Positions 17,558 to 26,325 of a stretch of 64,000 nt of DNA are shown piece after piece (position 1 is the stretch's first letter; every line of letters starts with the position of its first letter). The notes beneath the pieces were generated by a model. That model made no database searches. It saw only the letters and a program-made list of their open reading frames with translations, and was not told the DNA's origin. Origin of the DNA: Vallitalea pronyensis (lineage in GTDB: Bacteria; Bacillota; Clostridia; Lachnospirales; Vallitaleaceae); contig NZ_CP058649.1 in the NCBI RefSeq assembly GCF_018141445.1, forward strand, positions 5,351,001 through 5,415,000. The letters are read 5' to 3'. The position numbers and the translations under genes were made by a program.

Positions 17558-17920
17558 AAATTGATGTCTACTGGTTGAGAATATTTCGCTTTTTGAAATG
17601 TGAACAACGAGCAGGCTAGCGATTGACTACCTGTACTTGCCTTTACTAGCACCACTTTTTATTGAGCCTAGTAACGCTTGCGTTCTTCGTGCTTTTAGGG
17701 TTTTAAATAGGGGTCGCTCCCCCGGTAGCTTTAGAATTGGTTTATGTGAACCATGTATATTTATATGGCGATATATTGCCGTTACAACAAATTGTGTACG
17801 TTGTAGATTCCAAAGGAACGATTATATGAAATGACATAGCATATAAGGGCTAAGGGCATGTACACATGAGGGCATTTGTTTAAGGAATATATCGCCATCT
17901 TTGGAGGTGATGAAGGTTAT
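17558..17920. other. Filamentous-phage intergenic region with a 13-bp inverted repeat
   Basis: About 360 bases without a convincing gene. ATGGCGATATATT (17765-17777) and its complement (17886-17898) form an inverted repeat around 108 bases, and a small GGGG/CCCC hairpin lies near 17705. Inovirus replication origin or packaging signals often sit in such gaps. Confidence 0.45.
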
Positions 17921-18208
17921 ATGAAAAAGTTCATGATATCATTGTTGGTTTGTATCTCAATGACCATCCCTGTTTTTGCTAATGATGTAACCATTGAAAG
18001 TGACAAGATTGACCAACTTATCACGCAGAATCAGGAAAGCATTGAGATTCAATCACAAATGCTTGAATCCACACATGCAATCGTCTTTTGGATTAAGGTG
18101 ATTATCTTTCTAGCATTGCTAACCATGGCTTTCTTTTTGGCTTATCTCTTTGTCAAAAAGATTGCCATCAAAATATTAAATATTACCACGAAAGGAATGA
18201 GTTTATGA
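17921..18208 (+). CDS. Small secreted membrane protein (minor or second coat protein)
   Basis: A 95-residue protein: signal peptide with predicted cleavage after PVFA (residue 20), an acidic helical segment (ESDKIDQLITQNQESIE), a long membrane helix and a short basic tail. This is the architecture of filamentous-phage coat proteins. The ATG at 17921 has GGAGGTGATGAAGGTTAT upstream. Its stop overlaps the next start (ATGA), so the two are translationally coupled. Confidence 0.65.
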   Translation: MKKFMISLLVCISMTIPVFANDVTIESDKIDQLITQNQESIEIQSQMLESTHAIVFWIKVIIFLALLTMAFFLAYLFVKKIAIKILNITTKGMSL

Positions 18209-18528
18209 AAAACTTGAAACACATGATTGCTACGTTTAAAGCAAAAGCAATCGAAAAAAAACGTCAATTATCTGCATTAGCTGTTACAGCTTTTGTCATG
18301 ACAGCAACAACCATGAGTGCATCAGCGTCAGAACCTTATGTAGCGAAATCTTTTTTAGATGATGGCATTACAACATTATTAGTCAATATCGGTGCTGACC
18401 TTGTCAAAACAGTTCTCGCACTTGTTGTGATTTTACTTCCAGTTGGGCTTACACTTTGGGGTATCGGTTTCGGTGTGAAAAAAGGAATCGGTTTCTTGAA
18501 GAAGAACGCCAACAAGTCCATCGGTTAA
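18205..18528 (+). CDS. Major coat protein, pVIII-like
   Basis: A 107-residue precursor. A long basic N-terminus and signal sequence end near MSASAS-EPY (about residue 42). The predicted mature part of about 65 residues has a short acidic amphipathic start (SFLDDG), one membrane helix (VLALVVILLPVGLTLWG) and a basic C-terminus (KKGIGFLKKNANKS) to bind phage DNA. It is followed at once by a strong terminator, as in other inoviruses, where the major coat gene is expressed at the highest level. Confidence 0.8.
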   Translation: MKNLKHMIATFKAKAIEKKRQLSALAVTAFVMTATTMSASASEPYVAKSFLDDGITTLLVNIGADLVKTVLALVVILLPVGLTLWGIGFGVKKGIGFLKKNANKSIG

Positions 18529-18542
18529 AAGTTGTTTAAGTC

Positions 18543-18572
18543 AAAGACTAGAGGCTACACGCTCTAGTCTTT
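18543..18572 (+). terminator. Terminator after the major coat gene
   Basis: AAAGACTAGAG pairs with CTCTAGTCTTT (11 bp). It limits transcription into the adsorption-protein gene. Confidence 0.85.
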
Positions 18573-18593
18573 CTTAAAATAGGAGGTTATAAC

Positions 18594-19946
18594 ATGTATG
18601 TTAGAAAAAAAATAACACGACTTTTAATCCTTGCCATGCTAACGGTTTCGTTAGTCTCCTTCCAAGTAAGAGCCGAACCCGTTACCATCATCATTGGTGG
18701 TATTGCTTTTACTGCTTATGAAATAGCTGTTGTAGCCGCTACCCTTGGCGTTGCTGGTTATGCCCTTGTGAATGGTGATGACATACAAAAGGCAGCAATG
18801 GATTTTATGACGAAATGCAATAGGGATACCCTTGTATCCATCAAAAACTCCATTGATAACATTGAAAATGACGTTGTTTCCCTCTCAACGGATGCATGGA
18901 CAGCTTTTGAGGATTTTGTTACCAATGCGCAACAAGCCGTATGGGGCGTGAGTTATGACCCTGACATAGCGGTGGACTTTGAAAGTGCATACATCAACTT
19001 TGCGCATCATTCACCTGTAGGTTACAAAAGCGTTAAGGTTGACGGTTCGGTTTTTCATTTTGTGGAAACGGGGACGGAAGGTGCATATTACTTATATCAA
19101 GATGGCTTAAGACCACTAGGTAAAATATCCCTTTTTGGTAAAGATTTTATCTTTCGGGATTATATCATTCGGGGTGATTTTGGAGTACATGCAAAAATTG
19201 TTACAAAAGGTGAACCCATGCTGTATTGGTATTACAATTACTCTACCAATGATATCTATTTATGTGTCAACAAAGACTCCTATCTGACATATGAAAGTCT
19301 TTTCCATAGCCCTGTCTTCACCGATGTACCCATTACGGATGTGAAACCCGTGGAATACCAACATGACACCATAGATGTAACAGGTGAAGATTGGTATAAA
19401 ACCCTTACAGAAGATACCGTTATAAATGTCCCTACTACATGGGATACCTATGTGGATTTAGTTGGGGGTAAAGATAAAGTCAATGACGCTCTAGCCCCAA
19501 CCTTTGAAAATGATGGCAATACGAACAACCCTACTAACCCAGTCATTGACCTTACGGGAGAACTGGATAGACTCTTAGAAAACTTCAAAATCAATGACAT
19601 TGATGTACAAGCTTTATATGATGCCATCTTGGAACGGTTTAACTACAATATCTTTTCCGATACGTTGAAGAAGTTGGAAAAACTAAAGACCGCACCTAAA
19701 ACACCGCCAAAGATAACCATTAATCTACATGCCATGTTTGACACCTTAAAGAACTTAGGGGACTTCGATAACACTCTAGAAGATAAAGAAACCGTCTTTA
19801 TTGACTTTGCTATCTTGGACGAACTGCAATTTCAAGGGGTATCGGTCATTGAATGGTTTAGAGGTTTGATTAATATCGGTATGATCATTACAACCTTCTT
19901 CCATATCAAGAACAAGGTCATGCCCCAAAAAGCAATGAAAGGATGA
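18594..19946 (+). CDS. Adsorption/minor coat protein, pIII-like
   Basis: A 450-residue secreted protein: signal peptide at residues 1-27, large extracellular region with an aromatic/polar core (YYLYQDGLRPLGK), a proline/asparagine linker near 320 (NTNNPTNP), and a single membrane helix near the C-terminus (GLINIGMIITTFF) with a basic tail. Filamentous-phage tip proteins have this layout and bind the host receptor. Sequence similarity between pIII proteins is low, so the call rests on size, topology and position between major coat and Zot genes. Confidence 0.7.
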   Translation: MYVRKKITRLLILAMLTVSLVSFQVRAEPVTIIIGGIAFTAYEIAVVAATLGVAGYALVNGDDIQKAAMDFMTKCNRDTLVSIKNSIDNIENDVVSLSTDAWTAFEDFVTNAQQAVWGVSYDPDIAVDFESAYINFAHHSPVGYKSVKVDGSVFHFVETGTEGAYYLYQDGLRPLGKISLFGKDFIFRDYIIRGDFGVHAKIVTKGEPMLYWYYNYSTNDIYLCVNKDSYLTYESLFHSPVFTDVPITDVKPVEYQHDTIDVTGEDWYKTLTEDTVINVPTTWDTYVDLVGGKDKVNDALAPTFENDGNTNNPTNPVIDLTGELDRLLENFKINDIDVQALYDAILERFNYNIFSDTLKKLEKLKTAPKTPPKITINLHAMFDTLKNLGDFDNTLEDKETVFIDFAILDELQFQGVSVIEWFRGLINIGMIITTFFHIKNKVMPQKAMKG

Positions 19947-19951
19947 TGTAA

Positions 19952-20212
19952 ATGTTTTTAGTAGAAGGACTCATTAATCTTATACTAGGTATATTAAATG
20001 TCCTGTTACCTGTATTTGGACTATCGGATGATTTTCTTACATCATTAGACATGCTGTTTTCAAAATTCATTGACTTGCTCATGACTGTTGGGTTCTTTAT
20101 TGATTTCAATATCTTCGTATCCTGTATCTTGGTTATGATAGCTGTAGACAACTATATTCTACTCTTTCGGGTTGGTCAATGGATTATTGGTATTGTAAGG
20201 GGGTCAGGCTGA
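19952..20212 (+). CDS. Hydrophobic minor coat protein, pVI-like
   Basis: An 86-residue protein with three probable membrane segments. It lies between the pIII-like and Zot genes, exactly where pVI is found in inoviruses. Its stop overlaps the Zot start (TGATG). Confidence 0.72.
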   Translation: MFLVEGLINLILGILNVLLPVFGLSDDFLTSLDMLFSKFIDLLMTVGFFIDFNIFVSCILVMIAVDNYILLFRVGQWIIGIVRGSG

Positions 20213-21141
20213 TGGATGGCATTTTAAGCAATTTACTAAAATTCCTGTTACTATTACTTATTTTGTTCCTACTGGGCGTAGTTGTTTATCTACAAATTAA
20301 AACCATTAAAATGTTGTTTAGACTACGCAGATACAAGAAATTTAGACATATCAAAGGCATTAAACGCAGTATTAAAATATTCGGTTGGATAGTATTAAAA
20401 ACAAGGTTTTGGAAGCCTATAGACTTTATCAAATGGATAGTCTATGACATACTCCATGGAAAAGACTATTTGCGTATGTTCGGCATATGGGCTTTTACTG
20501 GCTACTATGGTGAGGGAAAGACATTAGGTGCTGTAACCTTTGCCAAGAACATACAAAAGAAATACCCACACCACCATTTTAAAATAGCCAGTAACACAGA
20601 TGTAAATGGACAGATAAAGAAAATCACCAAGTGGGAGCAAATATTGGATTTACCCAGGAACACCATTGTCATTTTTGATGAATCTCAAAATGATTTCTCA
20701 AGTAATATGCGTGACTTTCCCGAGGATTTACTACGTCGGATTACCCAATGTCGAAAACGAAGATTAACCCTATTTATGACGAGTCCAAAATACACTCGTA
20801 TGAATATCAACCTAAGAGAAAGCGTTAATTTCATAGCAGAATGTAAAAACATCATGGGCATGGATAGATGGTTTACCTATAAATTTTACCGTACAGACGA
20901 TTACGAAATGTACTATGAGAACAAGCGTAAATTACGCAGAAACATTCATTTGAAGTTTAGCTTTATTGCGACCAATGATAATTACAGGGTCTATAATACT
21001 AAAAAAGAAGTTGAGAGTGTCAAGACACCTAAAGAAGAAACCAAGGTCAAGGTATCCGATAGAAGCATGAAGAAAATGAGAAATGAGTATATGAAGTTGT
21101 ATGAAGGGATTGTTAGAAGATTAGAGAAGGTGGAAAGCTAA
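20212..21141 (+). CDS. zot: Zot family assembly ATPase, pI-like
   Basis: A 309-residue inner-membrane ATPase that drives filamentous phage assembly and export. Walker A is GYYGEGKT (residues 97-104), and Walker B TIVIFDESQN (151-160). A membrane helix lies at residues 9-28, so the ATPase domain follows the anchor; in classic pI proteins the membrane segment lies after it. The ATG at 20212 overlaps the upstream stop and has AAGGGGG upstream. This is the hallmark gene for an inovirus and is complete. Confidence 0.9.
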   Translation: MDGILSNLLKFLLLLLILFLLGVVVYLQIKTIKMLFRLRRYKKFRHIKGIKRSIKIFGWIVLKTRFWKPIDFIKWIVYDILHGKDYLRMFGIWAFTGYYGEGKTLGAVTFAKNIQKKYPHHHFKIASNTDVNGQIKKITKWEQILDLPRNTIVIFDESQNDFSSNMRDFPEDLLRRITQCRKRRLTLFMTSPKYTRMNINLRESVNFIAECKNIMGMDRWFTYKFYRTDDYEMYYENKRKLRRNIHLKFSFIATNDNYRVYNTKKEVESVKTPKEETKVKVSDRSMKKMRNEYMKLYEGIVRRLEKVES

Positions 21142-21170
21142 ACCGTTTTTGAGCTTGCTCAAAACGGTTA
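21140..21170 (+). terminator. Terminator after zot
   Basis: TAACCGTTTT with AAAACGGTTA, continued by GAGC/GCTC, forms a long near-perfect hairpin followed by a T-rich stretch. Confidence 0.8.
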
Positions 21171-21245
21171 GATTTTCCCTTCCTTAATACTTGACGATAA
21201 CAACACTTAAGACACGGTGTATCAAAAAACTAGGTAGGTGGTATT

Positions 21246-22094
21246 GTGTATAATTGTAAAATCTACGATTATGGCAATGAAAAGCAATACCGATTTTATT
21301 CAAAAGTGTATATGAAAGATTGTAAGAGTGAAGAAGATAAGAGTAAGAATGAAGATGAAGGAAAAAAAGAAATTGAAGAAAAGGAAGATAATAACGATAA
21401 TACAGAATTGAATAATGAAAAATCGGTTGATAAGGATAGAAGTATCATATCTAGCCTTAATCGTACAGTAAATAAAATATATGAGTATGCTCGTGCTAAT
21501 GACTGGGAGTACTATGTCACTTTGACATTTAATAGCACAATCAATCGGTATGATTATGATGAGTGTACAAAAGCAATGATTAAGTTTTTAAAAGTAACAA
21601 GGAAACATAATCCTAACATGCAATACATCATGGTCCCTGAACTCCATAAGGATGGTGCATATCATTTTCATGGTGTCTTTTCCAATATTCCTAATGTTGA
21701 CCTAGTGGATAGTGGTGTTTATAGCTTTGGGAAATACACATGGAAAAAAGAAAACATTCCTTCCAACTTGTTGGAAAAATGTCGGCTTATCTATAACATG
21801 GGTCGGTATAAATACGGTTACAGTGATATTCAAGAAGTTGAGGACAGTAAAAAGACAGCTAATTATATTTGTAAATATATTACAAAAGAACTGGTCATAG
21901 CAACAAAAGGTAAAAAGCGATATTGGGCTAGTCGTAACTTAAATAAGCCTATAGTGAGTGAAATGCTATTAGAACCAAAGCATAAGGAACAAATCAAGGA
22001 ACTGGTCAAGGATAGAATAATTTATCAGAAAAAAACCGAGGTTGATGTAGGTACTTATCATAATGAGATTGAGTACATAGATATTAAAAAATAA
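21246..22094 (+). CDS. Rolling-circle replication initiator (HUH endonuclease)
   Basis: A 282-residue replication protein. Motif 1 is YYVTLTF (about residue 90), motif 2 HFH in AYHFHGVF (140-142), and motif 3 NYICKYITK with the candidate catalytic tyrosines 207 and 211. It nicks one strand at the double-strand origin and joins to its 5' end. A lysine/glutamate-rich linker (residues 28-60) precedes the domain. It starts at GTG with GTAGGTGGTATT upstream. It lies between Zot and the recombinase. Confidence 0.85.
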   Translation: MYNCKIYDYGNEKQYRFYSKVYMKDCKSEEDKSKNEDEGKKEIEEKEDNNDNTELNNEKSVDKDRSIISSLNRTVNKIYEYARANDWEYYVTLTFNSTINRYDYDECTKAMIKFLKVTRKHNPNMQYIMVPELHKDGAYHFHGVFSNIPNVDLVDSGVYSFGKYTWKKENIPSNLLEKCRLIYNMGRYKYGYSDIQEVEDSKKTANYICKYITKELVIATKGKKRYWASRNLNKPIVSEMLLEPKHKEQIKELVKDRIIYQKKTEVDVGTYHNEIEYIDIKK

Positions 22095-22127
22095 TATAAA
22101 GAAAACCTTGTGGTGAGATATTACCAT

Positions 22128-23174
22128 ATGGGAATTTTTGTAATAGGGAGAGTGAATGACATAAATATAACGTTAAAACAAGCATATGAATTATTTTTGC
22201 TAGAGAAGGAATCTAATTGCAGTGAAAAAACTGTGAAAAATTATAAAAATGATATACGATATTTTATTGAGTGGATAACAAAGGATAGAGACTTAAATTG
22301 TCATGAAATTTATATTGATACTATAGACCTTATAGACATAAAAAGATATGTGGTGATGCTCCGTAAACGACCTAAATTGTTGAATCACCATATGCAACCT
22401 ACAGAGAATAAGCCTATTACATCTACAACGATACGGACTTATTCACGTCATATAAAGGTATTTTTTAATTTTCTATATCAAGAAGAATATATGGAAAAGG
22501 AAATAATGAAACGCTTTAAGATGATTAAGGAAGAGAGAAAGGCTATAGTTCCCCTTTCTGCTGATGAGGTTAAAAGTATTGATAATGTTTATAATTCTAA
22601 GACGAAATCCGGGTTGAGAAATCTATGTATTATGCATCTTATGTTAGATGAAGGGCTTCGAGTTAGTGAGGTTGTGAGACTTCGTATTTGTGATTTTATG
22701 TATGATAAAAACCTATTATTTATTCGAGCGTCTAAGGGGAATAAGGAAAGATATGTTACTCTCTCTCCTAATGTTAAAAGAATGCTCTATAAATATCTTA
22801 TACTTTATAGGGCAATTACAGATGAACAACTTAGTGACTTGAACCGCTATGAGGAAGATGCTCTCTTATTAGGAGTTAGGGAGAATAAGCCTATCACTCA
22901 AAATGTTATTAAGCAACTTTTTGCAAGACTTAAAAGTAAGGTAAAGATTTCTAGGCTTAAACCTCACTTGTTACGTCATACGTTTGCAACAAGTTATATT
23001 CTTGGTGGTGGTGATATTTCATCCTTGCGACTGCTTCTTGGACATTCTGACATCAAGGTTACTGAAAAATATTTGCATATGTCAAATACTCTATTTTTAA
23101 CGGCTGGTAAGGATAACATTTATAGGTTAGATAAGGTCTATTTTAAGAGATATTACGATACTTTCTCAACCTAA
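22128..23174 (+). CDS. Tyrosine recombinase/integrase of the filamentous prophage
   Basis: A 348-residue XerC/D-type recombinase. The N-terminal SAM-like core-binding domain spans about 1-120, and the catalytic domain has EGLRVSEV (Arg), SKGNKER (Lys), HLLRHTFA (His-x-x-Arg), LLGHSDI (His) and EKYLHM (Tyr). All are present, so it should be active. Most inoviruses borrow host Xer proteins; this one brings its own, next to its right att site. The ATG at 22128 follows GGTGAG. Confidence 0.88.
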   Translation: MGIFVIGRVNDINITLKQAYELFLLEKESNCSEKTVKNYKNDIRYFIEWITKDRDLNCHEIYIDTIDLIDIKRYVVMLRKRPKLLNHHMQPTENKPITSTTIRTYSRHIKVFFNFLYQEEYMEKEIMKRFKMIKEERKAIVPLSADEVKSIDNVYNSKTKSGLRNLCIMHLMLDEGLRVSEVVRLRICDFMYDKNLLFIRASKGNKERYVTLSPNVKRMLYKYLILYRAITDEQLSDLNRYEEDALLLGVRENKPITQNVIKQLFARLKSKVKISRLKPHLLRHTFATSYILGGGDISSLRLLLGHSDIKVTEKYLHMSNTLFLTAGKDNIYRLDKVYFKRYYDTFST

Positions 23175-23185
23175 TTTGGGACAGA

Positions 23186-23222
23186 ATAAGAGACTTATGT
23201 AAACTATATATGAGTCTCTTAT
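23186..23222 (+). terminator. Hairpin after the recombinase gene
   Basis: ATAAGAGACT pairs with AGTCTCTTAT, and outer GGGACAGA/TCTCTGCCC bases extend it. It closes the filamentous-phage transcript before the att site. Confidence 0.65.
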
Positions 23223-23257
23223 CTCTGCCCTATAAACCCCGTAACCCAGTATTTACG

Positions 23258-23349
23258 CAAATAAAAACCCCTCTACCCACGTTACCGCAAGTAAAAGGAC
23301 TTTTGAACGTGCGCAGAAAGATTCGAACTCTCGGCCTTCTGATCCGTAG
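23258..23349. repeat. att repeat 2: junction between the two prophages
   Basis: Identical over 92 bases to 13668-13759. The last 44 (23306-23349) match the tRNA-Arg 3' half. It is the right end of the filamentous element and the left end of the siphovirus prophage. Confidence 0.92.
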
Positions 23350-23485
23350 TTCTTTATGTGGTTTTATCAGCTCTTATCAATTAACGCTCTAAACGCTGAT
23401 AAATCAAAGGCTTACAGTAAATTTATTCAATTTCCTTTTTATCACTTTTTATCAACTATTTACACTTTGGACTAGAAAGAGATTA

Positions 23486-23515
23486 GAAAAAGCAAGCCAT
23501 AAAAAATGACTTGCT
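23486..23515 (-). terminator. Leftward terminator of the STAS-like operon
   Basis: AGCAAGCCAT pairs with ATGACTTGCT; read leftward it ends in five T. It follows the stop of the gene at 23524. Confidence 0.75.
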
Positions 23516-23523
23516 CAGATAGA

Positions 23524-24138
23524 TTAATTAATTATTTGATTGTATTTGGTGAGAACTTCTACGGCGTTTTTATTGTCGGATAAAAACGCTTGAATCTCAC
23601 TAAGGGTTGTAACTATTCCAGACTTACAAAGCTGGTTACATAAATTAGTTAAATCATAGTACGATATTTTCAAGGGATTCTTTTCTATATCTTCTATAGC
23701 ATATTTGAGCCTTGCTTTTAGCAATTGATAGTTTTTACTATTCTTATCATCTTTATTAAAATAATCTATCTGAAAATTAGCTTGTTTTATCTTAAATGCA
23801 TTTAAAAATCTCCTGCCACCAGTATAAATAACTTGTGCGTGTGCAAGCTCATCATCCAATTTGTAGCAATATCTGTCTGAAAAAGGAGTTTCTAAATAAA
23901 GACTAATAACCGCCTCAATAAGAGGAATTACATCATTTGAACATACTTCTTGTTTGCGGACATCCACTAAAAGCACATATTTATCTATGTCTTTTTTAGA
24001 TAAGACAACTTCTCCAAATTCAGATATGTACATTTTCGCTGTAGGTCCGTCAAATAAACCGCTTGCCTTAGCTCTTATTATCTTATTCTGATCATCTGCT
24101 ACTATACTGAATGTTGGCTTGTGTATATGACTAGTCAT
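23524..24138 (-). CDS. STAS/SpoIIAA-like protein of unknown function
   Basis: A 204-residue protein. Residues about 10-115 (IIRAKASGLFDGPTAKMY, YVLLVDVRKQEV) follow the beta-alpha pattern of SpoIIAA-like STAS domains, and a helical C-terminal region follows. STAS domains bind regulators or small ligands; the partner here is unknown. It lies just inside the left att site of the siphovirus, with its own promoter, as a lysogenic accessory gene. The start overlaps the end of the small ORF upstream (ATG at 24138 after GGAGG). Confidence 0.55.
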   Translation of the reverse strand: MTSHIHKPTFSIVADDQNKIIRAKASGLFDGPTAKMYISEFGEVVLSKKDIDKYVLLVDVRKQEVCSNDVIPLIEAVISLYLETPFSDRYCYKLDDELAHAQVIYTGGRRFLNAFKIKQANFQIDYFNKDDKNSKNYQLLKARLKYAIEDIEKNPLKISYYDLTNLCNQLCKSGIVTTLSEIQAFLSDNKNAVEVLTKYNQIIN

Positions 24139-24307
24139 AGCTGTCATCCTCCCCATTACACATAATGCGAATTATAGTTACACAATTATTATAATCTAAC
24201 ATTTGTTTGTAGTCAAGGAGGTTATCCAATTTAGAGCCTAAAACCATGATATTATCTCCAATTCTACGAGTAGTAATATCATCAATACAAATACCCTTAC
24301 ATATCAT
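24131..24307 (-). CDS. 58-residue hypothetical protein coupled to the STAS-like gene
   Basis: The ORF begins MICKGICIDD at ATG 24307 after GGGAGGTGAATCAAT and ends eight bases inside the next gene. Strong ribosome binding site and overlap support it being translated. I do not recognise the family. Confidence 0.6.
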   Translation of the reverse strand: MICKGICIDDITTRRIGDNIMVLGSKLDNLLDYKQMLDYNNCVTIIRIMCNGEDDSYD

Positions 24308-24334
24308 ATTGATTCACCTCCCACAATAAATATA

Positions 24335-24425
24335 AGGCAGCTGGTCTTGCTCAGTCCCGCAAATACCGCTCTAGGGGAGCCTCTTGCAAGCTCACGTTTG
24401 CCGATTGGTTTTTTGTAGAGAAGCT
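24335..24425 (-). promoter_or_regulatory. Structured 5' leader of the STAS-like operon
   Basis: Between the promoter and the first start codon lies about 90 bases with higher GC than its surroundings and several complementary runs (such as GTGAGC with GGCTC, and GGCAG with CTGCC). It contains GGCAAACG and GCGGGACTGAGC. This could be a riboswitch-like element; no known class fits. Confidence 0.4.
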
Positions 24426-24452
24426 TAATCAATAAAATCTATTTGCAAACAG

Positions 24453-24480
24453 GTAAAAACAACGTTGTGTTTACATTATA
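24453..24480 (-). promoter_or_regulatory. Extended -10 promoter with palindromic operator
   Basis: Read leftward, TGGTATAAT (24475-24483) is an extended -10. A 22-bp near-palindrome centred on AACAACGTTGT (24453-24474) covers the start region, as expected for a repressor site. Confidence 0.55.
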
Positions 24481-24806
24481 CCACATAAATAACCATATTG
24501 TGTACTACTATTTTGCTTTTTATCGTGACGGCCGCCCTTCCATAGAAAATAATATCTTGTTAAGCTCAACTATTATAGCAGTTTAGTAAGATAAAATATT
24601 GTGCCTAAAACATATGGAAGTTGATATGAAATATTGTATCAGCATATTAAAAATCATGCAAACATTCGATTTCTAGATATTATGAAGATTAGTTTTTCAG
24701 AAATGCAGTATTTATGCGGTTTAAAATTTTAAATTTATTAATTTTTAGTGTTTTTTATGAGAAATCGAATACTTTTTCTAGAATTTTATTTTCTCCATAA
24801 CGCACA

Positions 24807-24836
24807 AAAAGTACAGCTTTTTATAACTGTACTTTT
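24807..24836 (-). terminator. Terminator after the propeptide gene
   Basis: AAAAGTACAG and CTGTACTTTT form a 10-bp stem, read leftward into a T run, 18 bases after the propeptide stop. Confidence 0.85.
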
Positions 24837-24854
24837 GTTAAAATTATCTAACTA

Positions 24855-24998
24855 TCAGCCACCTGGCACATCTTCATCACCCATTGGTTTTACAATTAAT
24901 GAATTATCCATATGGTATACGTCAGAGGTAGTTATTGTTAACGAGATCATAACAAACACTATCATTAATGCACTTTTTAATCTTCTAAAGTTCTTCAT
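24855..24998 (-). CDS. Candidate signalling propeptide of the TPR regulator
   Basis: A 47-residue ORF. It has a basic N-terminus (MKNFRRLKS), a hydrophobic secretion segment (ALMIVFVMISLTITT) and a polar tail ending MGDEDVPGG. Its ATG overlaps the regulator's stop (ATGA) and has GGAGGGGAAGCT upstream; a terminator follows. Regulator plus overlapping secreted peptide is the signature of RRNPP systems (PlcR-PapR, NprR-NprX, Rap-Phr, AimR-AimP), where the C-terminal 5 to 10 residues are released, re-imported and bound by the TPR domain. The mature peptide is not determinable here. Confidence 0.75.
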   Translation of the reverse strand: MKNFRRLKSALMIVFVMISLTITTSDVYHMDNSLIVKPMGDEDVPGG

Positions 24999-26245
24999 AG
25001 CTTCCCCTCCATTTTCGTTTTAAAGCAGAATGCTTTATAACCTAACACCATTAATTTCTCAGCTACTTCTTTGTCTTTTTCGTTTTCAACTTGTTCCTTG
25101 AAAACATCGAACACCTGTTCTAATTGTACCATATATTCATTCAAAATGCAATATTTTATCACTGCAAAAAGAAACAATTGAGAATGGAAATAGTTGGTGC
25201 ATCTATTTATTTCTTTGGTCCAATTGATAATTCTATAAAAATCAATACAATCTTTCTCGTACTCATAAATCTGTAGGTAGGAATCTATATAATTATATGT
25301 TTCACATATATGAAAATTATCGTCAATTAGCCCTATTGATTTTGTTATATATACTTTTGCGTCTTTAATATTTCCACCTTTAAAATAGGTATTTGCAAGA
25401 TTATTATAGATTGTGGCCACATCTATTTTATTTTTACATACATCAAGTGCTTTATTGAAGTATTCAACTGCTATATTTAGTTTATTTTCTCGCTTATAGG
25501 ACAAAGCCATATTAATATAAATTAGTGTTGGGGTATCAGTGAGTGATATTGCTTGCTTTAGTTTTCTTCGAGCACCTGCATAACTATTATTACGGATTAG
25601 AGACACGCCATATCTATAATAGAATAAATACCCTATTTTCCTTCTAATGCCGCTAGTAATTTTATCATTAAATTGCTTAAATACTACAGACTCAGAAAAA
25701 TCATTACAAGTTTCTAAGGCTTTTTTGTTGTCATTACTAATTAAATGAATAAAAGTTCTCTCGGCCTCTACATACACCAACAAATCATTGAAATTGTTTT
25801 CAATAGCATGTAACCCAACCTCATTAAGTATATAATGAGATTGTTTATAAATGTTTGAACTTGCATAATGATGTGCTATAAGTATCTTAGACATTAGTTG
25901 ATAATACAACTTGTATCCTTTTGTGATTTGCAATAATCTTTCTAGCACCCTAATATCCCCTGGATGATAAGAGCGAAACCCGTCTATTATTTTGATAATT
26001 ATATTTATTATTTGATCTTCTTGAGACACAATAATATTATCTAAATTGATCCCTAGCTCATTTAACAGTCTACCCTTGAATTTATTACATTCTATTTTCG
26101 GTTTAATGTATTTATTTAAGGTTAAGATACTGTAACCTAATTTATCTGATAACTGCTTAAGTGTATAGTTGTTTTCTTTTAACCATTTACGAAATTGTTT
26201 ACCTTCACTAACTATTGCTATATCATTTGCATCCATATAGACCAA
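24995..26245 (-). CDS. HTH-TPR regulator, RRNPP type (arbitrium-like)
   Basis: About 416 residues. The N-terminal helix-turn-helix (YTLKQLSDKLGYSILTLNKY) is followed by helical repeats over the rest, including recognisable TPR units (TLIYINMALSYKRENKLNIA, TIYNNLANTYFKGGNIKDA). This is the layout of peptide-sensing RRNPP regulators. The stop overlaps the propeptide start. I prefer the TTG at 26245, which has GGGGGTGA eight bases upstream; an in-frame ATG at 26275 has no site. A 22-bp palindrome lies upstream between it and a divergent gene. The role in phage decision-making is an inference. Confidence 0.8.
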   Translation of the reverse strand: MVYMDANDIAIVSEGKQFRKWLKENNYTLKQLSDKLGYSILTLNKYIKPKIECNKFKGRLLNELGINLDNIIVSQEDQIINIIIKIIDGFRSYHPGDIRVLERLLQITKGYKLYYQLMSKILIAHHYASSNIYKQSHYILNEVGLHAIENNFNDLLVYVEAERTFIHLISNDNKKALETCNDFSESVVFKQFNDKITSGIRRKIGYLFYYRYGVSLIRNNSYAGARRKLKQAISLTDTPTLIYINMALSYKRENKLNIAVEYFNKALDVCKNKIDVATIYNNLANTYFKGGNIKDAKVYITKSIGLIDDNFHICETYNYIDSYLQIYEYEKDCIDFYRIINWTKEINRCTNYFHSQLFLFAVIKYCILNEYMVQLEQVFDVFKEQVENEKDKEVAEKLMVLGYKAFCFKTKMEGKL

Positions 26246-26325
26246 TTGTGCAGTCACCCCCATATCATTACACATATTATAATATTCGCATATTATGGTT
26301 CAGCTAAACAGTGGTAAATTATACC

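Noticed and set aside
17637..17834. 65-codon frame in the filamentous-phage gap
   Set aside because: Poor start context, unusual composition and no protein-like pattern; I treat the region as non-coding.
24335..24425. Cyclic-di-GMP riboswitch of class I
   Set aside because: GGCAAAC and GGGAC are present, but the remaining conserved bases and tetraloop contacts do not match, so I only list it as an unassigned leader.
24664..24770. 11-bp inverted repeat ATTCGATTTCT / AGAAATCGAAT
   Set aside because: Arms are about 85 bases apart in very AT-rich DNA with no linked gene; too weak to name.
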